Positions 6,261 through 13,129 of a DNA stretch of 17,970 nucleotides are shown here, piece after piece. The DNA is from Candidatus Pacearchaeota archaeon (GTDB lineage Archaea > Nanobdellota > Nanobdellia > Pacearchaeales > GW2011-AR1): assembly GCA_003694055.1 (NCBI GenBank), contig RFLC01000083.1, positions 1 to 17,970 of the forward strand, read 5' to 3'. The notes under the pieces were generated by a model. That model was not told the DNA's origin, searched no databases, and saw nothing but the letters and a program-made list of their open reading frames with translations. The position numbers were made by a program, and so were the translations under genes. Within the stretch, counting starts at the first letter, position 1, and every line of letters starts with the position of its first letter.

Positions 6261-6907
6261 CTTCTTCCCTTTTCAAAAATGCCCTCTTCAATACTCTTCA
6301 GCCGCGACTTAACATGCAAGAGGTTTTTCTCCCATGTAGCAAGCTCTTTGTCTTCTTTTGCCTTCACCTCTCTAATCCGTTTTATAAGCTCATCAATCTC
6401 ATCCAACCGTTCTCGTGCTTCTTTCAAAGTTTTTTTCGCGCTGTAAAACTTGTCAATTTTAACAAAGATGTCAGAACCTTGACTTGGTTTAACGCTCAAA
6501 TCAATTTCCTCTTTTTCCTCTTCAGGTTCATGCTCCATCACAAAGCTCTTTCTTTCCATCGGAATTTGCGCAGCTGTTGGAAACTCTGGGTTTGATACCT
6601 TAAACCTGCTCTGAAACTCTGTAGGAGCGGCTGGAGATTGGACATTAACTGCGCCGGCAAGAGAGTTAGAGTCAGATGGTTCACTAGCACTAAAGCTAGG
6701 CGGCTCACCAAGCTTATCTGAAGAAACAGCATCCTTTATTGCGGCCTCTGAAAACTTGTCTTCGCTAGGACCCTCTGGAAAGCTCGGAAGTTTGTTGGTT
6801 GAGTGGGTGTCAATCCCTTCCTTGTTTGGAGGGAAAAACATTGAGCCTGAACTCTCTGGCGGTGGCAAATCAGGCAACTTGTCACCTCTTTTCTTACCGA
6901 AAAACAT
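6257..6907 (-). CDS. Disordered-N-terminus, coiled-coil C-terminus protein
   Basis: The protein is 216 residues. It starts MFFGKKRGDKLPDLPPPESS, followed by about 125 residues of low-complexity Pro/Ser/Glu/Asp sequence that is almost surely disordered. A short acidic patch (EPEEEKEEIDLS) follows, then DIFVKIDKFYSAKKTLKEAR and a long coiled coil to the end (about 145-212). There is no signal or membrane helix. The N-terminal Lys/Phe cluster followed by a PPP motif could be a docking peptide. The TATA box TATATAAA (6929-6936) is centred 26 nt upstream of the ATG, so the message is leaderless. It forms an operon with the smaller coiled-coil gene. From memory, proteins of this shape occur in other DPANN genomes and are unnamed. 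Confidence 0.7.
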   Translation of the reverse strand: MFFGKKRGDKLPDLPPPESSGSMFFPPNKEGIDTHSTNKLPSFPEGPSEDKFSEAAIKDAVSSDKLGEPPSFSASEPSDSNSLAGAVNVQSPAAPTEFQSRFKVSNPEFPTAAQIPMERKSFVMEHEPEEEKEEIDLSVKPSQGSDIFVKIDKFYSAKKTLKEARERLDEIDELIKRIREVKAKEDKELATWEKNLLHVKSRLKSIEEGIFEKGRR

Positions 6908-6928
6908 AACTATTATTTTCTAACACCA

Positions 6929-6936
6929 TTTATATA
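6929..6936 (-). promoter_or_regulatory. TATA box of the coiled-coil operon
   Basis: A textbook TATATAAA on the minus strand is centred 26 nt upstream of the ATG at 6907. Confidence 0.65.
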
Positions 6937-7047
6937 GTTTTATATTCATTTTGCAATGATTACATTTTAGCACAACAATGTTTGCGCAAACTCAAGTTAA
7001 GTTTGGAAAATATCGATGCAATTAGCGTCGCTTGCAGTTTGAGAAAA

Positions 7048-7056
7048 AGTTAAAAG
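7048..7056 (+). promoter_or_regulatory. TATA-like element that favours the ATG at 7078
   Basis: AGTTAAAAG is centred 26 nt before the ATG at 7078 but only 20 nt before the in-frame GTG at 7072. By the spacing used elsewhere here, the ATG is the better start. Confidence 0.4.
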
Positions 7057-7077
7057 TTCCAGCTGGTTCTTGTGGCA

Positions 7078-7632
7078 ATGCCTTATGCAGTTACCCACAT
7101 CTTGTTTCCAATAATCTTGCTTGCGCTTTTTAGGGACTACTACATAAAAAAGCGCGATAGGAAAAATTTTCCGTTACATTATGTTCTGCTTGCGGGGATT
7201 GGTGGCGCGCTGCCAGATATTGACATCCCAATTTCATTTGCGCTAAACATCTTTGGAGTTGAAAGTTGGCAGATTCATAAGACCTTCACACATTCGTTGC
7301 TTTTCCCCGGGATATTTGTGCTCGGATTTGTGCTGCTCAATCGCGCCTCCCCTAGCGCGCGCATCTGCAACATTACGCGCCATAAACTAAAACTCTCTCT
7401 CATTTCACTTATGTTAGGAATTGGTGCGCTCACTCATATCCTGCTCGACTCTCTTTTTTTTTTTTTTTTTTATTTTTATTATCCATTCTCAAACAAAGCT
7501 TTTGGCACGAACCTTCTCGCATTCCTTCAGCCAGAACTTCAGGATGGCGCTCTCAAACTTCTTGACGGAATTTTATTGCTTGCCTGGATTGTGTATCTTG
7601 AGTTGAAGCATCGCATTTCTGACTTTATTTAA
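7078..7632 (+). CDS. YdjM-like membrane-bound metal-dependent hydrolase
   Basis: The protein is 184 residues from the chosen ATG (a GTG two codons upstream is possible). It has the conserved motifs of the YdjM/COG1988 family of integral membrane metal-dependent hydrolases: an early His (YAVTH), a GGALPDID acidic pair, HKTFTHS, and GALTHILLD, all likely metal ligands at the membrane face. Four or five helices surround these motifs. The substrate is unknown in this family; related proteins are linked to membrane lipid or stress functions. Helix 4 is encoded by an uninterrupted run of 18 T (7454-7471) giving LFFFFFYFYY, a slippery tract where one base more or less would truncate the protein. It is a single-gene unit with no visible ribosome binding site. 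Confidence 0.8.
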   Translation: MPYAVTHILFPIILLALFRDYYIKKRDRKNFPLHYVLLAGIGGALPDIDIPISFALNIFGVESWQIHKTFTHSLLFPGIFVLGFVLLNRASPSARICNITRHKLKLSLISLMLGIGALTHILLDSLFFFFFYFYYPFSNKAFGTNLLAFLQPELQDGALKLLDGILLLAWIVYLELKHRISDFI

Positions 7633-7813
7633 GTTAGTAAATGAGAATTTTAGAAAAATATTGGGCGTTTAATGAAAGTGCGACAACACTCCCAGCGTTG
7701 CTCGTTTTTTATGTTTGCTCTGGCAGGAGATTTTGCGGCGCGGACGCTCGCAGGAATGAAATTTCTCTCGCAACAGCTAACTAACTTGCAGATAGCTCGG
7801 TTATCACGACAAA

Positions 7814-7822
7814 TTATTTAAA
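7814..7822 (+). promoter_or_regulatory. TATA box of the 7844 gene
   Basis: TTATTTAAA is centred 26 nt upstream of the GTG at 7844. A GAGGGG stretch also sits just before the GTG; the spacing suggests it may be in the DNA only, not in the message. Confidence 0.5.
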
Positions 7823-7843
7823 GTGCGAGAAAGCTGAGGGGTT

Positions 7844-8656
7844 GTGGCAGGTGATGAAGATATCATAAGAAAACTGAATGAGTTCATACAAATAATAAAA
7901 TCTCAGTTTGAAACTTACACAGGTCAGAGGCTTAGCGCGATTTACAGATACCGAGCGGTTGACGGAAGCGAGAGAGGAACGCGGGGCTACCTAAAGTGCG
8001 CGCTCCGTGCCCACGAGAGAACGATGCAGGCAAGCCGGGAAATCGGCTCGCTGGGAATTTTCGACTCAGGAGCAGGCACGCACGTTTTGTTCTTCTACAG
8101 CGATCCAAGATTGAAAAAATTCGCGAGAGTGGCGTTGAGAAAACTCTCTGAGAATGAGAAAGCAGGGCTTAGTGTAGACTTCATAGAAAAACCTCGCGTG
8201 GCAGGAATGAGCAAGCAAGAGTATGGAATGCCTCTTTCAATATCTGATTTCTCAGTTCAGTTAGAATCAGAGGAAAGCATAAGAGAAAGCGTCCGTTTTA
8301 TCGACGATGTGGTTGAGGAATGTTCCCATCAACTCAACAACAGGCTGTTATGCCGTTTAGAAAGCCTGCATTTTATTCCGGGAAAAGTTCAGCAAAGGTT
8401 TTATGTTGTGTATGCAAACTCAAAAACAAAAGATGGAATTGCCAAGGAAGAGAATATCGCGAGGATAAAATTAGAGCACAGGGAAAACGAGCTAACTAGG
8501 GTGCAGGCAGAATCTTCCAACCAAGCATTTGTGCGTGCAAGCAGAAGAATGCTAATGGAGCAACGCTACGGCGTTGACAGGATAGAGGTTTATCGCACAT
8601 GGAAAAACGGGTTTGCTCTCGTCGCAGAGTACCCTTCTTCTTCGGAAAATCCTTAG
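7844..8656 (+). CDS. Soluble protein of unknown function, 270 residues
   Basis: The sequence is soluble and alpha/beta in character, without signal, membrane helix or recognised motif. The N-terminal part (EDIIRKLNEFIQIIKSQFETY) is helical. The segment GIFDSGAGTHVLFFYSDPRLKKFAR looks like a strand-turn-strand core, and the region around 165-215 (LLCRLESLHFIPGKVQQRFYVVYANSK) like another. Cys, His and Asp do not form an evident metal site. The product is highly charged. The start is GTG at 7844, with GAGGGG immediately before it and a TATA box 26 nt upstream. The 3' end is convergent with pyrophosphatase, 12 nt apart. No function is proposed. Confidence 0.7.
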   Translation: MAGDEDIIRKLNEFIQIIKSQFETYTGQRLSAIYRYRAVDGSERGTRGYLKCALRAHERTMQASREIGSLGIFDSGAGTHVLFFYSDPRLKKFARVALRKLSENEKAGLSVDFIEKPRVAGMSKQEYGMPLSISDFSVQLESEESIRESVRFIDDVVEECSHQLNNRLLCRLESLHFIPGKVQQRFYVVYANSKTKDGIAKEENIARIKLEHRENELTRVQAESSNQAFVRASRRMLMEQRYGVDRIEVYRTWKNGFALVAEYPSSSENP

Positions 8657-8668
8657 AGCTAGTTACGC

Positions 8669-9250
8669 CTAAGCATTAACCTGCGCCAGCTTGCTCTCCT
8701 CTTTTCTCGTCAAGAACTCTGGATTGAACTTCAGTTTGTAAAGTTTGATTCCTTTTTCAATGTCTTTCCATGCGTCTTTTTTATCAAGTATCTCCAGAAT
8801 CCTGCACTCTTTTCCTTGCAGCTGCTTGTATGTTTCAAAAAAGTGTTTGAGCTCGGCGAGGATGTGTGTTGGCACATCTTTAATGCTCTCCAGCTCTTTA
8901 AAACGGGGGTCGCACTCATACACTCCGACTATTTTGTCGTCGCGCTCGCCGCTGTCAACCATCCTTATAACCCCAATCACTCTAACTCTTGCAAGCGTAA
9001 ACGGATAAACCGGCCGATTAGTTAAAACAATTATGTCGAGAGGGTCGCCGTCTTCCCACAATGTCTGCGGAATAAATCCGTAGTCACCGGGATAGTGAAC
9101 TGCGCTGTACAAAAACCTGTCAAGTTTCAGCAGACCTGTTTTCTTGTCAAGCTCGTACTTTTGTTTTGAGTCCTTTGGTATCTCAATTATGACATTAACT
9201 TCTCTTGGTGCATTTTCTCCAACCTCAACAGCATGCCAAGGATTTTCCAT
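8669..9250 (-). CDS. ppa: Inorganic pyrophosphatase (soluble, family I)
   Basis: The enzyme hydrolyses pyrophosphate to two phosphates, driving nucleic acid and protein synthesis forward, in the cytoplasm. The family I signature is plain: KYELDKKTGLLKLDRFLYSA, YPGDYGFIPQT, and the metal-binding DGDPLDIIVL (about residues 67-76). Further matches are RVIGVIRMVD.GERDDKIVGV and HFFETYKQL. The length of 193 residues is close to usual. I chose the ATG at 9250: GAGGTG lies 5 nt before it and the TATA-like box at 9296-9306 predicts a leader of about 24 nt. Two in-frame GTG codons upstream (9262, 9265) are less likely. It is one of the few genes here with a leadered message. Confidence 0.97.
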   Translation of the reverse strand: MENPWHAVEVGENAPREVNVIIEIPKDSKQKYELDKKTGLLKLDRFLYSAVHYPGDYGFIPQTLWEDGDPLDIIVLTNRPVYPFTLARVRVIGVIRMVDSGERDDKIVGVYECDPRFKELESIKDVPTHILAELKHFFETYKQLQGKECRILEILDKKDAWKDIEKGIKLYKLKFNPEFLTRKEESKLAQVNA

Positions 9251-9295
9251 CGCACACCTCACCACGCCTCGCGTTAGTGCAAATGAAAAATTGCG

Positions 9296-9306
9296 TTTTT
9301 AAATTT
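9296..9306 (-). promoter_or_regulatory. TATA box of ppa (leadered transcript)
   Basis: AAATTTAAAAA on the minus strand is centred about 50 nt upstream of the chosen ATG. It predicts transcription starting near 9274, leaving a short leader that carries GAGGTG as ribosome binding site. Confidence 0.45.
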
Positions 9307-9358
9307 AGCGGAGCAATTGGGATTGTTGATTTTTTTCATAGCTAATCGTTCGAACAGA

Positions 9359-9373
9359 CGCGGCTTCGCCGCG
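9359..9373. repeat. CGCGGC-TTC-GCCGCG hairpin
   Basis: A perfect 6-bp GC stem with a TTC loop, in the divergent gap between ppa and the archaemetzincin gene. It resembles the hairpin at 5830-5846. Confidence 0.55.
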
Positions 9374-9453
9374 CCGCGATTCAACGAACTTCCGCGATTC
9401 TTCTCAAAAGTATCGCTTGGAGAGAGCAGACTTGCTAAAACAAAAGAGAAACA

Positions 9454-9461
9454 CTTAAATA
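9454..9461 (+). promoter_or_regulatory. TATA box of the archaemetzincin-like gene
   Basis: CTTAAATA is centred about 26 nt upstream of the ATG at 9483, giving a leaderless start. Confidence 0.5.
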
Positions 9462-9482
9462 CGCTCGCTCGAGAGCGTTTAG

Positions 9483-10100
9483 ATGAGCAACAGGCTTTAC
9501 TTGTTCAATGCCTCGAGAAAGTTGAGAAGAGAGGTGATTAGCAAAGCACTCGAACCCATTTGCCAAGTTAAAGAGTTGGATGTGAGAGAAGTTGAGGATT
9601 GCAGAGATATCATAGAGCCGTTTGTTGAAGCTGCTTTCAATCCTGCAAGAGGGCAAGCGCATGGGCAAAAGGTCTTGGATAGTTTGCACAGCACAAGGGT
9701 TTTTGGTCAGGAGTTGGGAGACGACGGAAAATTAATCATCATTGACAGAGATCTTTATTCTGATTATGCAACCAATTGGTGCTTCGGAGGGTTTTGCCCT
9801 GTTAGCAACAGCTTGGGGTATATATTGCTATCCACAGCAAGAATCAGCGACGAAACTCTAGGCGAGCACATTGTGCGGCACGAGCTAGGGCACATGTTTG
9901 GAGCGCCGAGCGAGGGAAGAACAAACACCGTTGATATATTGGGATTGCACTGCTCAAATAATCTCTGCACAATGCAACAACAACTAAGCGTCCCTGAGGC
10001 GTTGCGATACGCGCACAGGATAAAAAGCGCAGGCATCTTTCCTTTCTGCGAGCAATGCGTCGAGGACATGCGACGCTATCGCCCTCCAGAGAGAGTTTAA
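9483..10100 (+). CDS. amzA: Archaemetzincin-like zinc protease (peptidase M54)
   Basis: A zinc peptidase of the archaemetzincin family, which is cytosolic and of unknown substrate. The signature is visible: HELGH at 133-137 (two zinc His and the catalytic Glu134), G140, then HC at 156-157, C162, M164 in the order HCx4CxM, and a later CxxC at 189-192. The last four Cys form the family's second, structural zinc site. Upstream, KLIIIDRDLYSDYATNWCFGG and GYILLSTARIS match the usual core strands. In typical members the third zinc His comes three residues after the Gly (HExxHxxGxxH). Here 15 residues separate them, an insertion of about 13 residues (APSEGRTNTVDIL). The gap from Met164 to the final CxxC is also longer than usual. 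The TATA box at 9454-9461 supports this start. Confidence 0.88.
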   Translation: MSNRLYLFNASRKLRREVISKALEPICQVKELDVREVEDCRDIIEPFVEAAFNPARGQAHGQKVLDSLHSTRVFGQELGDDGKLIIIDRDLYSDYATNWCFGGFCPVSNSLGYILLSTARISDETLGEHIVRHELGHMFGAPSEGRTNTVDILGLHCSNNLCTMQQQLSVPEALRYAHRIKSAGIFPFCEQCVEDMRRYRPPERV

Positions 10101-10123
10101 ATGCGCGCTGAATTGATTAGAAA

Positions 10124-10134
10124 CTTTTAAAAAC
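10124..10134 (+). promoter_or_regulatory. TATA box of the uS12-uS7 operon
   Basis: CTTTTAAAAAC, preceded by a GAAA stretch that could serve as the BRE, is centred 26 nt upstream of the ATG at 10155: leaderless ribosomal protein operon. Confidence 0.6.
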
Positions 10135-10154
10135 GGTGTGCTTCAGTTATACTC

Positions 10155-10577
10155 ATGGGTTTGTTAAATGCTAGAAAATTGATGAAGAAGAGGAAGCAGT
10201 TCAAGTGGGCTGACAAGAAGTATAACGCGAAAATGAAGCGGTTGAAAGAGAAGTCAGACCCGCTTGGAAGAGCTTGGCAAGCGCGAGGAATAGTTATTGA
10301 AAAGTTCCAGAAGGAGGCTGCACAGCCAAACTCTGCGATGAGAAAGTGTTGCAAGGTCCAGCTCATAAAGAACGGCATTAAAGTTGGGGCGTTCATTCCG
10401 GGCAACCTCGCGCAGAAGTTTGTCGACGAGCACGACGAGGTTGTGATTGAGCGCATCGGCGGAAAGCAGGGCCGCTCGAAAGGAGACATTCGCGGAATCA
10501 GGTTTCAAGTCATCAAAGTTAATGACCAACCGCTCCACTTGCTAGTTAAAGGAAAAATAGAGAAAGGTAGGAGATGA
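10155..10577 (+). CDS. rps12: 30S ribosomal protein uS12 (S12)
   Basis: A small-subunit decoding-centre protein. The archaeal/eukaryotic form (S23e-like) is clear: N-terminal basic region ([18 protein letters not shown]), then QPNSAMRKC at 57-65 contacting the decoding site, the PGN loop at 82-84, and [22 protein letters not shown] and [10 protein letters not shown]. The length is 140 residues, normal for archaea. It is transcribed from a close TATA box. Its last codons overlap the uS7 start (ATGATG at 10574). It lies directly downstream of the archaemetzincin gene but has its own promoter. Confidence 0.98.
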   Translation: MGLLNARKLMKKRKQFKWADKKYNAKMKRLKEKSDPLGRAWQARGIVIEKFQKEAAQPNSAMRKCCKVQLIKNGIKVGAFIPGNLAQKFVDEHDEVVIERIGGKQGRSKGDIRGIRFQVIKVNDQPLHLLVKGKIEKGRR

Positions 10578-11182
10578 TGGCAGAAAAATTTGATTTTAAA
10601 TTGTTCGGAGTTTACGACACCTCTGGAGTTGAGTTTCCTGATCCTGCGCTGAAGCCTTACATAAACCTGCAGCCGAAACTCCTTGTTAAAAGCCGCGGAA
10701 GAAACATCGCAAGGCTTGGAAGAGCGAAAACAAACATTTTGGAAAGATTGGCGAATCGCATCGCAACACCGGGGCATGTGGGAAAGAAGCACAAGATAAT
10801 GACCTCATGGGCGACAGGAAAATACTCGAAAAATATGAAAACAGTTCTTGAAGCGTTGAGAATAATCGAGGAAAAAACGCAAAAAAATCCTGTGCAGGTC
10901 TTGGTTAACGCAATAACAACTGCCTCTCCTCGCGATGAGATTACAGTGATTGAGCATGCCGGAGCGCGCTATCCGCAAGCAGTTGACACGAGCCCCCAGC
11001 GGAGGGTTGACCTTGCTATTCGCTGGCTTGTCCAAGGCGCTTATCAAAAGTGTTTTGGAAAGAAGAAAAAAATGTCGCAATCGCTTGCTGAAGAGATAAT
11101 TAAAGCGAGTGAAGGGAACATGGAAAGCTATGCGATGCAGAAGAAAAACGAGTCAGAAAAGCAGGCAGACTCTGCAAGATAA
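10574..11182 (+). CDS. rps7: 30S ribosomal protein uS7 (S7)
   Basis: A primary 16S rRNA-binding protein of the small-subunit head. Archaeal uS7 motifs are visible: [30 protein letters not shown], the [20 protein letters not shown] block and [14 protein letters not shown], and [13 protein letters not shown] near the end. The length of 202 residues fits archaeal S7. GGTAGGAG immediately precedes the ATGATG, and the start overlaps the uS12 stop, so translation is coupled. In many archaea an EF-2 or EF-1A gene follows S12-S7; here the next gene is a convergent acylphosphatase, so the str operon has been split. Confidence 0.98.
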   Translation: MMAEKFDFKLFGVYDTSGVEFPDPALKPYINLQPKLLVKSRGRNIARLGRAKTNILERLANRIATPGHVGKKHKIMTSWATGKYSKNMKTVLEALRIIEEKTQKNPVQVLVNAITTASPRDEITVIEHAGARYPQAVDTSPQRRVDLAIRWLVQGAYQKCFGKKKKMSQSLAEEIIKASEGNMESYAMQKKNESEKQADSAR

Positions 11183-11208
11183 TTCTGATAGCAGATGAGT
11201 TTGTCTAG

Positions 11209-11568
11209 CTAACGGAAGATGTTTTTTAGGAAGTGTTTCAGGGCATTTCCTTTATCTTTGGCAAACGAACCTTCGCGCACGATTTCAAATCCTTTCATTC
11301 GCGCGTTTGCCTCTGCTTTGCTCACCTCAACTCTCCGCACTTGCGCTAAACCGGGGTTTGAGCGTATAAAAGCGAGGAGAGCGTCCAACTTCTCTCTCTC
11401 AGCGCACGCGTGCAAAAGCACAGAGCCGTCGGAGAGGTTCATCACAAACCCGCGAATGCCTGCGCGCTCTGCAAACCTCTTAACATTGTAGCGAAAGTTC
11501 ACCCCTTGCACTCTTCCGAAAACTCTTACCAAAACGCACTCTTGTTCGTCTTTATTTTCCTTGCGCAT
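11209..11568 (-). CDS. acyP: Acylphosphatase
   Basis: Cleaves carboxyl-phosphate bonds of acyl phosphates in the cytosol. The motif GRVQGVNFR (catalytic Arg in NFR, about residue 26 from the chosen start) and GFVMNLSDGSV (catalytic Asn about residue 44) are both complete. It is 119 residues from this ATG, longer than the usual 90-100 because of a basic C-terminal tail (GSFAKDKGNALKHFLKNIFR). The alternative TTG start at 11574 is closer to a GGAGAG stretch. Its beginning overlaps the end of the DHH gene by 17 nt, so the two are co-transcribed. It ends convergent to uS7. Confidence 0.93.
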   Translation of the reverse strand: MRKENKDEQECVLVRVFGRVQGVNFRYNVKRFAERAGIRGFVMNLSDGSVLLHACAEREKLDALLAFIRSNPGLAQVRRVEVSKAEANARMKGFEIVREGSFAKDKGNALKHFLKNIFR

Positions 11569-12652
11569 TTTCAATTGCTCTCCACAACTCTCGCTTAAAC
11601 TTTTGCAAGTTGCTCGCGTTTATGCGCGCCCCAACTGCATCCCTGTGACCTCCGCCAGTGCCCTCGACCTTTTTCAAAACCTTTGCTAGCAAGTCACGAA
11701 CGTTGCTGCCGCGAAGAGAGAGGTTTGCAACATCTCCTTTTCTGTATGCAACAACAATGTACTTGCCAGGGTAGTGGTAAGATAGTTCGTTAGCGAGGTC
11801 TGCGCTTATGCTTAAGTTCCCAGCATAAACAAAGAAAACCATTCTCTCGTCGGCAAAACTCTTCGCACGCCGCAAAAGTTCGTCGTACTTTCTCTTCACA
11901 AAGTTGTAGCGCTTTCTGAAATAGTAATTCGTCGGCAATTCGCTCAGCACATCTCGAGGCGAGGAGCAGGTTATGAGAAAGTTTTGCAGTTTGATAACGT
12001 TAGTTACAGAGTCCTTCAGCCCAAACCCTAGTGCTTGGGTTATGCGTCCGATTTCAGTTGTGTAAAGCGCCTCGAAAGGCAAGGTTATCTTTTTGCTTGA
12101 CCAAAACTCTGGATAGCGCTGCGCAAACTCGTCGATAAAGTCAGGCAGGAAATGGTCGCCGATGCAACCGATGACTGCTAACCATACTTCGCTTTTATTG
12201 TTAACAACTTTGTATGCCCAGTAAGTGACTGGTTCAAAGCTCTTTGGGGTGCCAAAGACAGGGTTGTAAACGAAAACATTGTCGTAACGCTGCACAACTT
12301 CTGATGGATAGATTGTGTGCAACCCTCCTCGCTTTGAGTCGTACGATAGGTCGTGGTGGTCAATCCACACCAAAGGCACGCCGAGTTTTGAAATCTCGTC
12401 GAGGAACTCAGTTGAAATTATTGGTTTGTCAAGAACGAAAACATAATCTGCGTTGAGCTCTGTCACCTTGCGCGCGTAACTTGCGTTTAAGTCAGGAAAG
12501 CTTCGCACAGCAACGCCTTTCCCTCGTCCAATCATCCTCCTCAACAGCACGAAACTGCAAAGCCCGTCAACATCATTGTCGTAATAGAAAAGCGGATTTT
12601 GCGCGCGAGCAAGATGCTCACGCACCTCATTCAAATCCTTTTCTGAGAGCAT
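11552..12652 (-). CDS. DHH-family phosphoesterase (RecJ/DHHA1-like)
   Basis: A manganese-dependent phosphoesterase of the DHH superfamily, which includes RecJ-like single-strand nucleases and nano-RNases. Motifs in order: DNDVDGLCS (25-33), LDKP (75 region), IDHHD (97-101, the DHH motif), GCIGD (163-167), and GTGGGHRDAVGAR (332-344, DHHA1 domain). Motif I reads YYDNDVDGL, with Asp where many relatives have His. The length of 366 residues is shorter than archaeal GAN/RecJ-like replication nucleases, so it is closer to the nano-RNase or short RecJ-like group; the substrate cannot be decided. The TATA box at 12673-12683 gives a leaderless start. It forms an operon with the acylphosphatase gene. 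Confidence 0.92.
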   Translation of the reverse strand: MLSEKDLNEVREHLARAQNPLFYYDNDVDGLCSFVLLRRMIGRGKGVAVRSFPDLNASYARKVTELNADYVFVLDKPIISTEFLDEISKLGVPLVWIDHHDLSYDSKRGGLHTIYPSEVVQRYDNVFVYNPVFGTPKSFEPVTYWAYKVVNNKSEVWLAVIGCIGDHFLPDFIDEFAQRYPEFWSSKKITLPFEALYTTEIGRITQALGFGLKDSVTNVIKLQNFLITCSSPRDVLSELPTNYYFRKRYNFVKRKYDELLRRAKSFADERMVFFVYAGNLSISADLANELSYHYPGKYIVVAYRKGDVANLSLRGSNVRDLLAKVLKKVEGTGGGHRDAVGARINASNLQKFKRELWRAIENAQGK

Positions 12653-12672
12653 TGATTAACATGCCTTTGAGC

Positions 12673-12683
12673 TTATTTAAAAG
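12673..12683 (-). promoter_or_regulatory. TATA box of the DHH-acyP operon
   Basis: CTTTTAAATAA on the minus strand is centred 26 nt upstream of the ATG at 12652. Confidence 0.55.
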
Positions 12684-12821
12684 TTAGCGTGGGCAAGGGG
12701 AGAGTGTTGAGTTGCTTTCCAAACAAGGGTTTAAGTTGGCAACTCCCGCGCTTCAAACAAACGCAAGGCGCAAGGTTGTGCTATGCGCCTCTGCGAGAAA
12801 ATTCTTGCGTTTAGTTGAGGA

Positions 12822-12847
12822 GCGCGCGAACTCAGGAACTCGCGCGC
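12822..12847. repeat. Perfect 8-bp GC inverted repeat
   Basis: GCGCGCGA (12822-12829) and TCGCGCGC (12840-12847) are separated by 10 nt and would form a stable hairpin. Confidence 0.6.
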
Positions 12848-12930
12848 AGCGCAAAACTTGCGGAGTGCTAGCTTTTCATAAATCTTCAAAAAGTTCGTGA
12901 GGGAGTTGCAGGCAAAGCGTGCTCAGAAAA

Positions 12931-12947
12931 CCGCGCAACTTGCGCGG
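12931..12947. repeat. 17-nt palindrome CCGCGCAA-C-TTGCGCGG
   Basis: Two perfect 8-bp halves around a single central C. As DNA it could be a protein site; as RNA it would form a 6-bp GC stem with an AACTT loop. Confidence 0.6.
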
Positions 12948-13129
12948 ACTTCACAGATTAAGTTCTTCCAGCGCACCATTCTCCGCAGAGGGCAAAACGC
13001 GCAGACAGCTCAATTTGCGATGAAGCTAGAAAGCGATATTTCAGTCAAGTGGGATGTGCGACATTGAAAATGGTGTGTTAGAAAGGTCTGGGAGTATCAG
13101 CGTGCAAATTCATCCGCTAGCTGGCTCAA

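Larger units (their letters stand above)
12653..13129. other. 477-nt gap without a convincing gene; GC palindromes
   Basis: This is the longest gap of the window, between two minus-strand genes. It holds the DHH promoter and two strong inverted repeats (12822-12847 and 12931-12947). Short open frames exist on both strands (for example plus 12712-12900) but lack promoter spacing and protein-like patterns. The sequence is unusually rich in GCGC steps. No RNase P, SRP or box C/D signature was found by eye. It could hold an unknown structured RNA or be a decayed gene. Confidence 0.45.

Noticed and set aside
7421..7606. Alternative-frame ORF through the T18 tract
   Set aside because: It contains the homopolymer and then reads a Ser/Phe-rich tail without similarity. 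The main frame keeps all metal-ligand motifs.
10254..10792. Minus-strand ORFs antisense to uS12 and uS7
   Set aside because: They are shadows of highly conserved ribosomal protein genes.
12712..12900. Plus-strand ORF in the 477-nt gap, and an open minus frame across the same stretch
   Set aside because: Frames are open on both strands through a GC-rich repeat-like region, which is typical of stop-poor sequence. No promoter or recognisable motif.
12653..13129. RNase P RNA or SRP RNA in the long gap
   Set aside because: I looked for the GAGGAAAGTCC-like and ACAGAA blocks of RNase P and for the SRP GNAR/GGAA signature and found no convincing match. A covariance search would be decisive.
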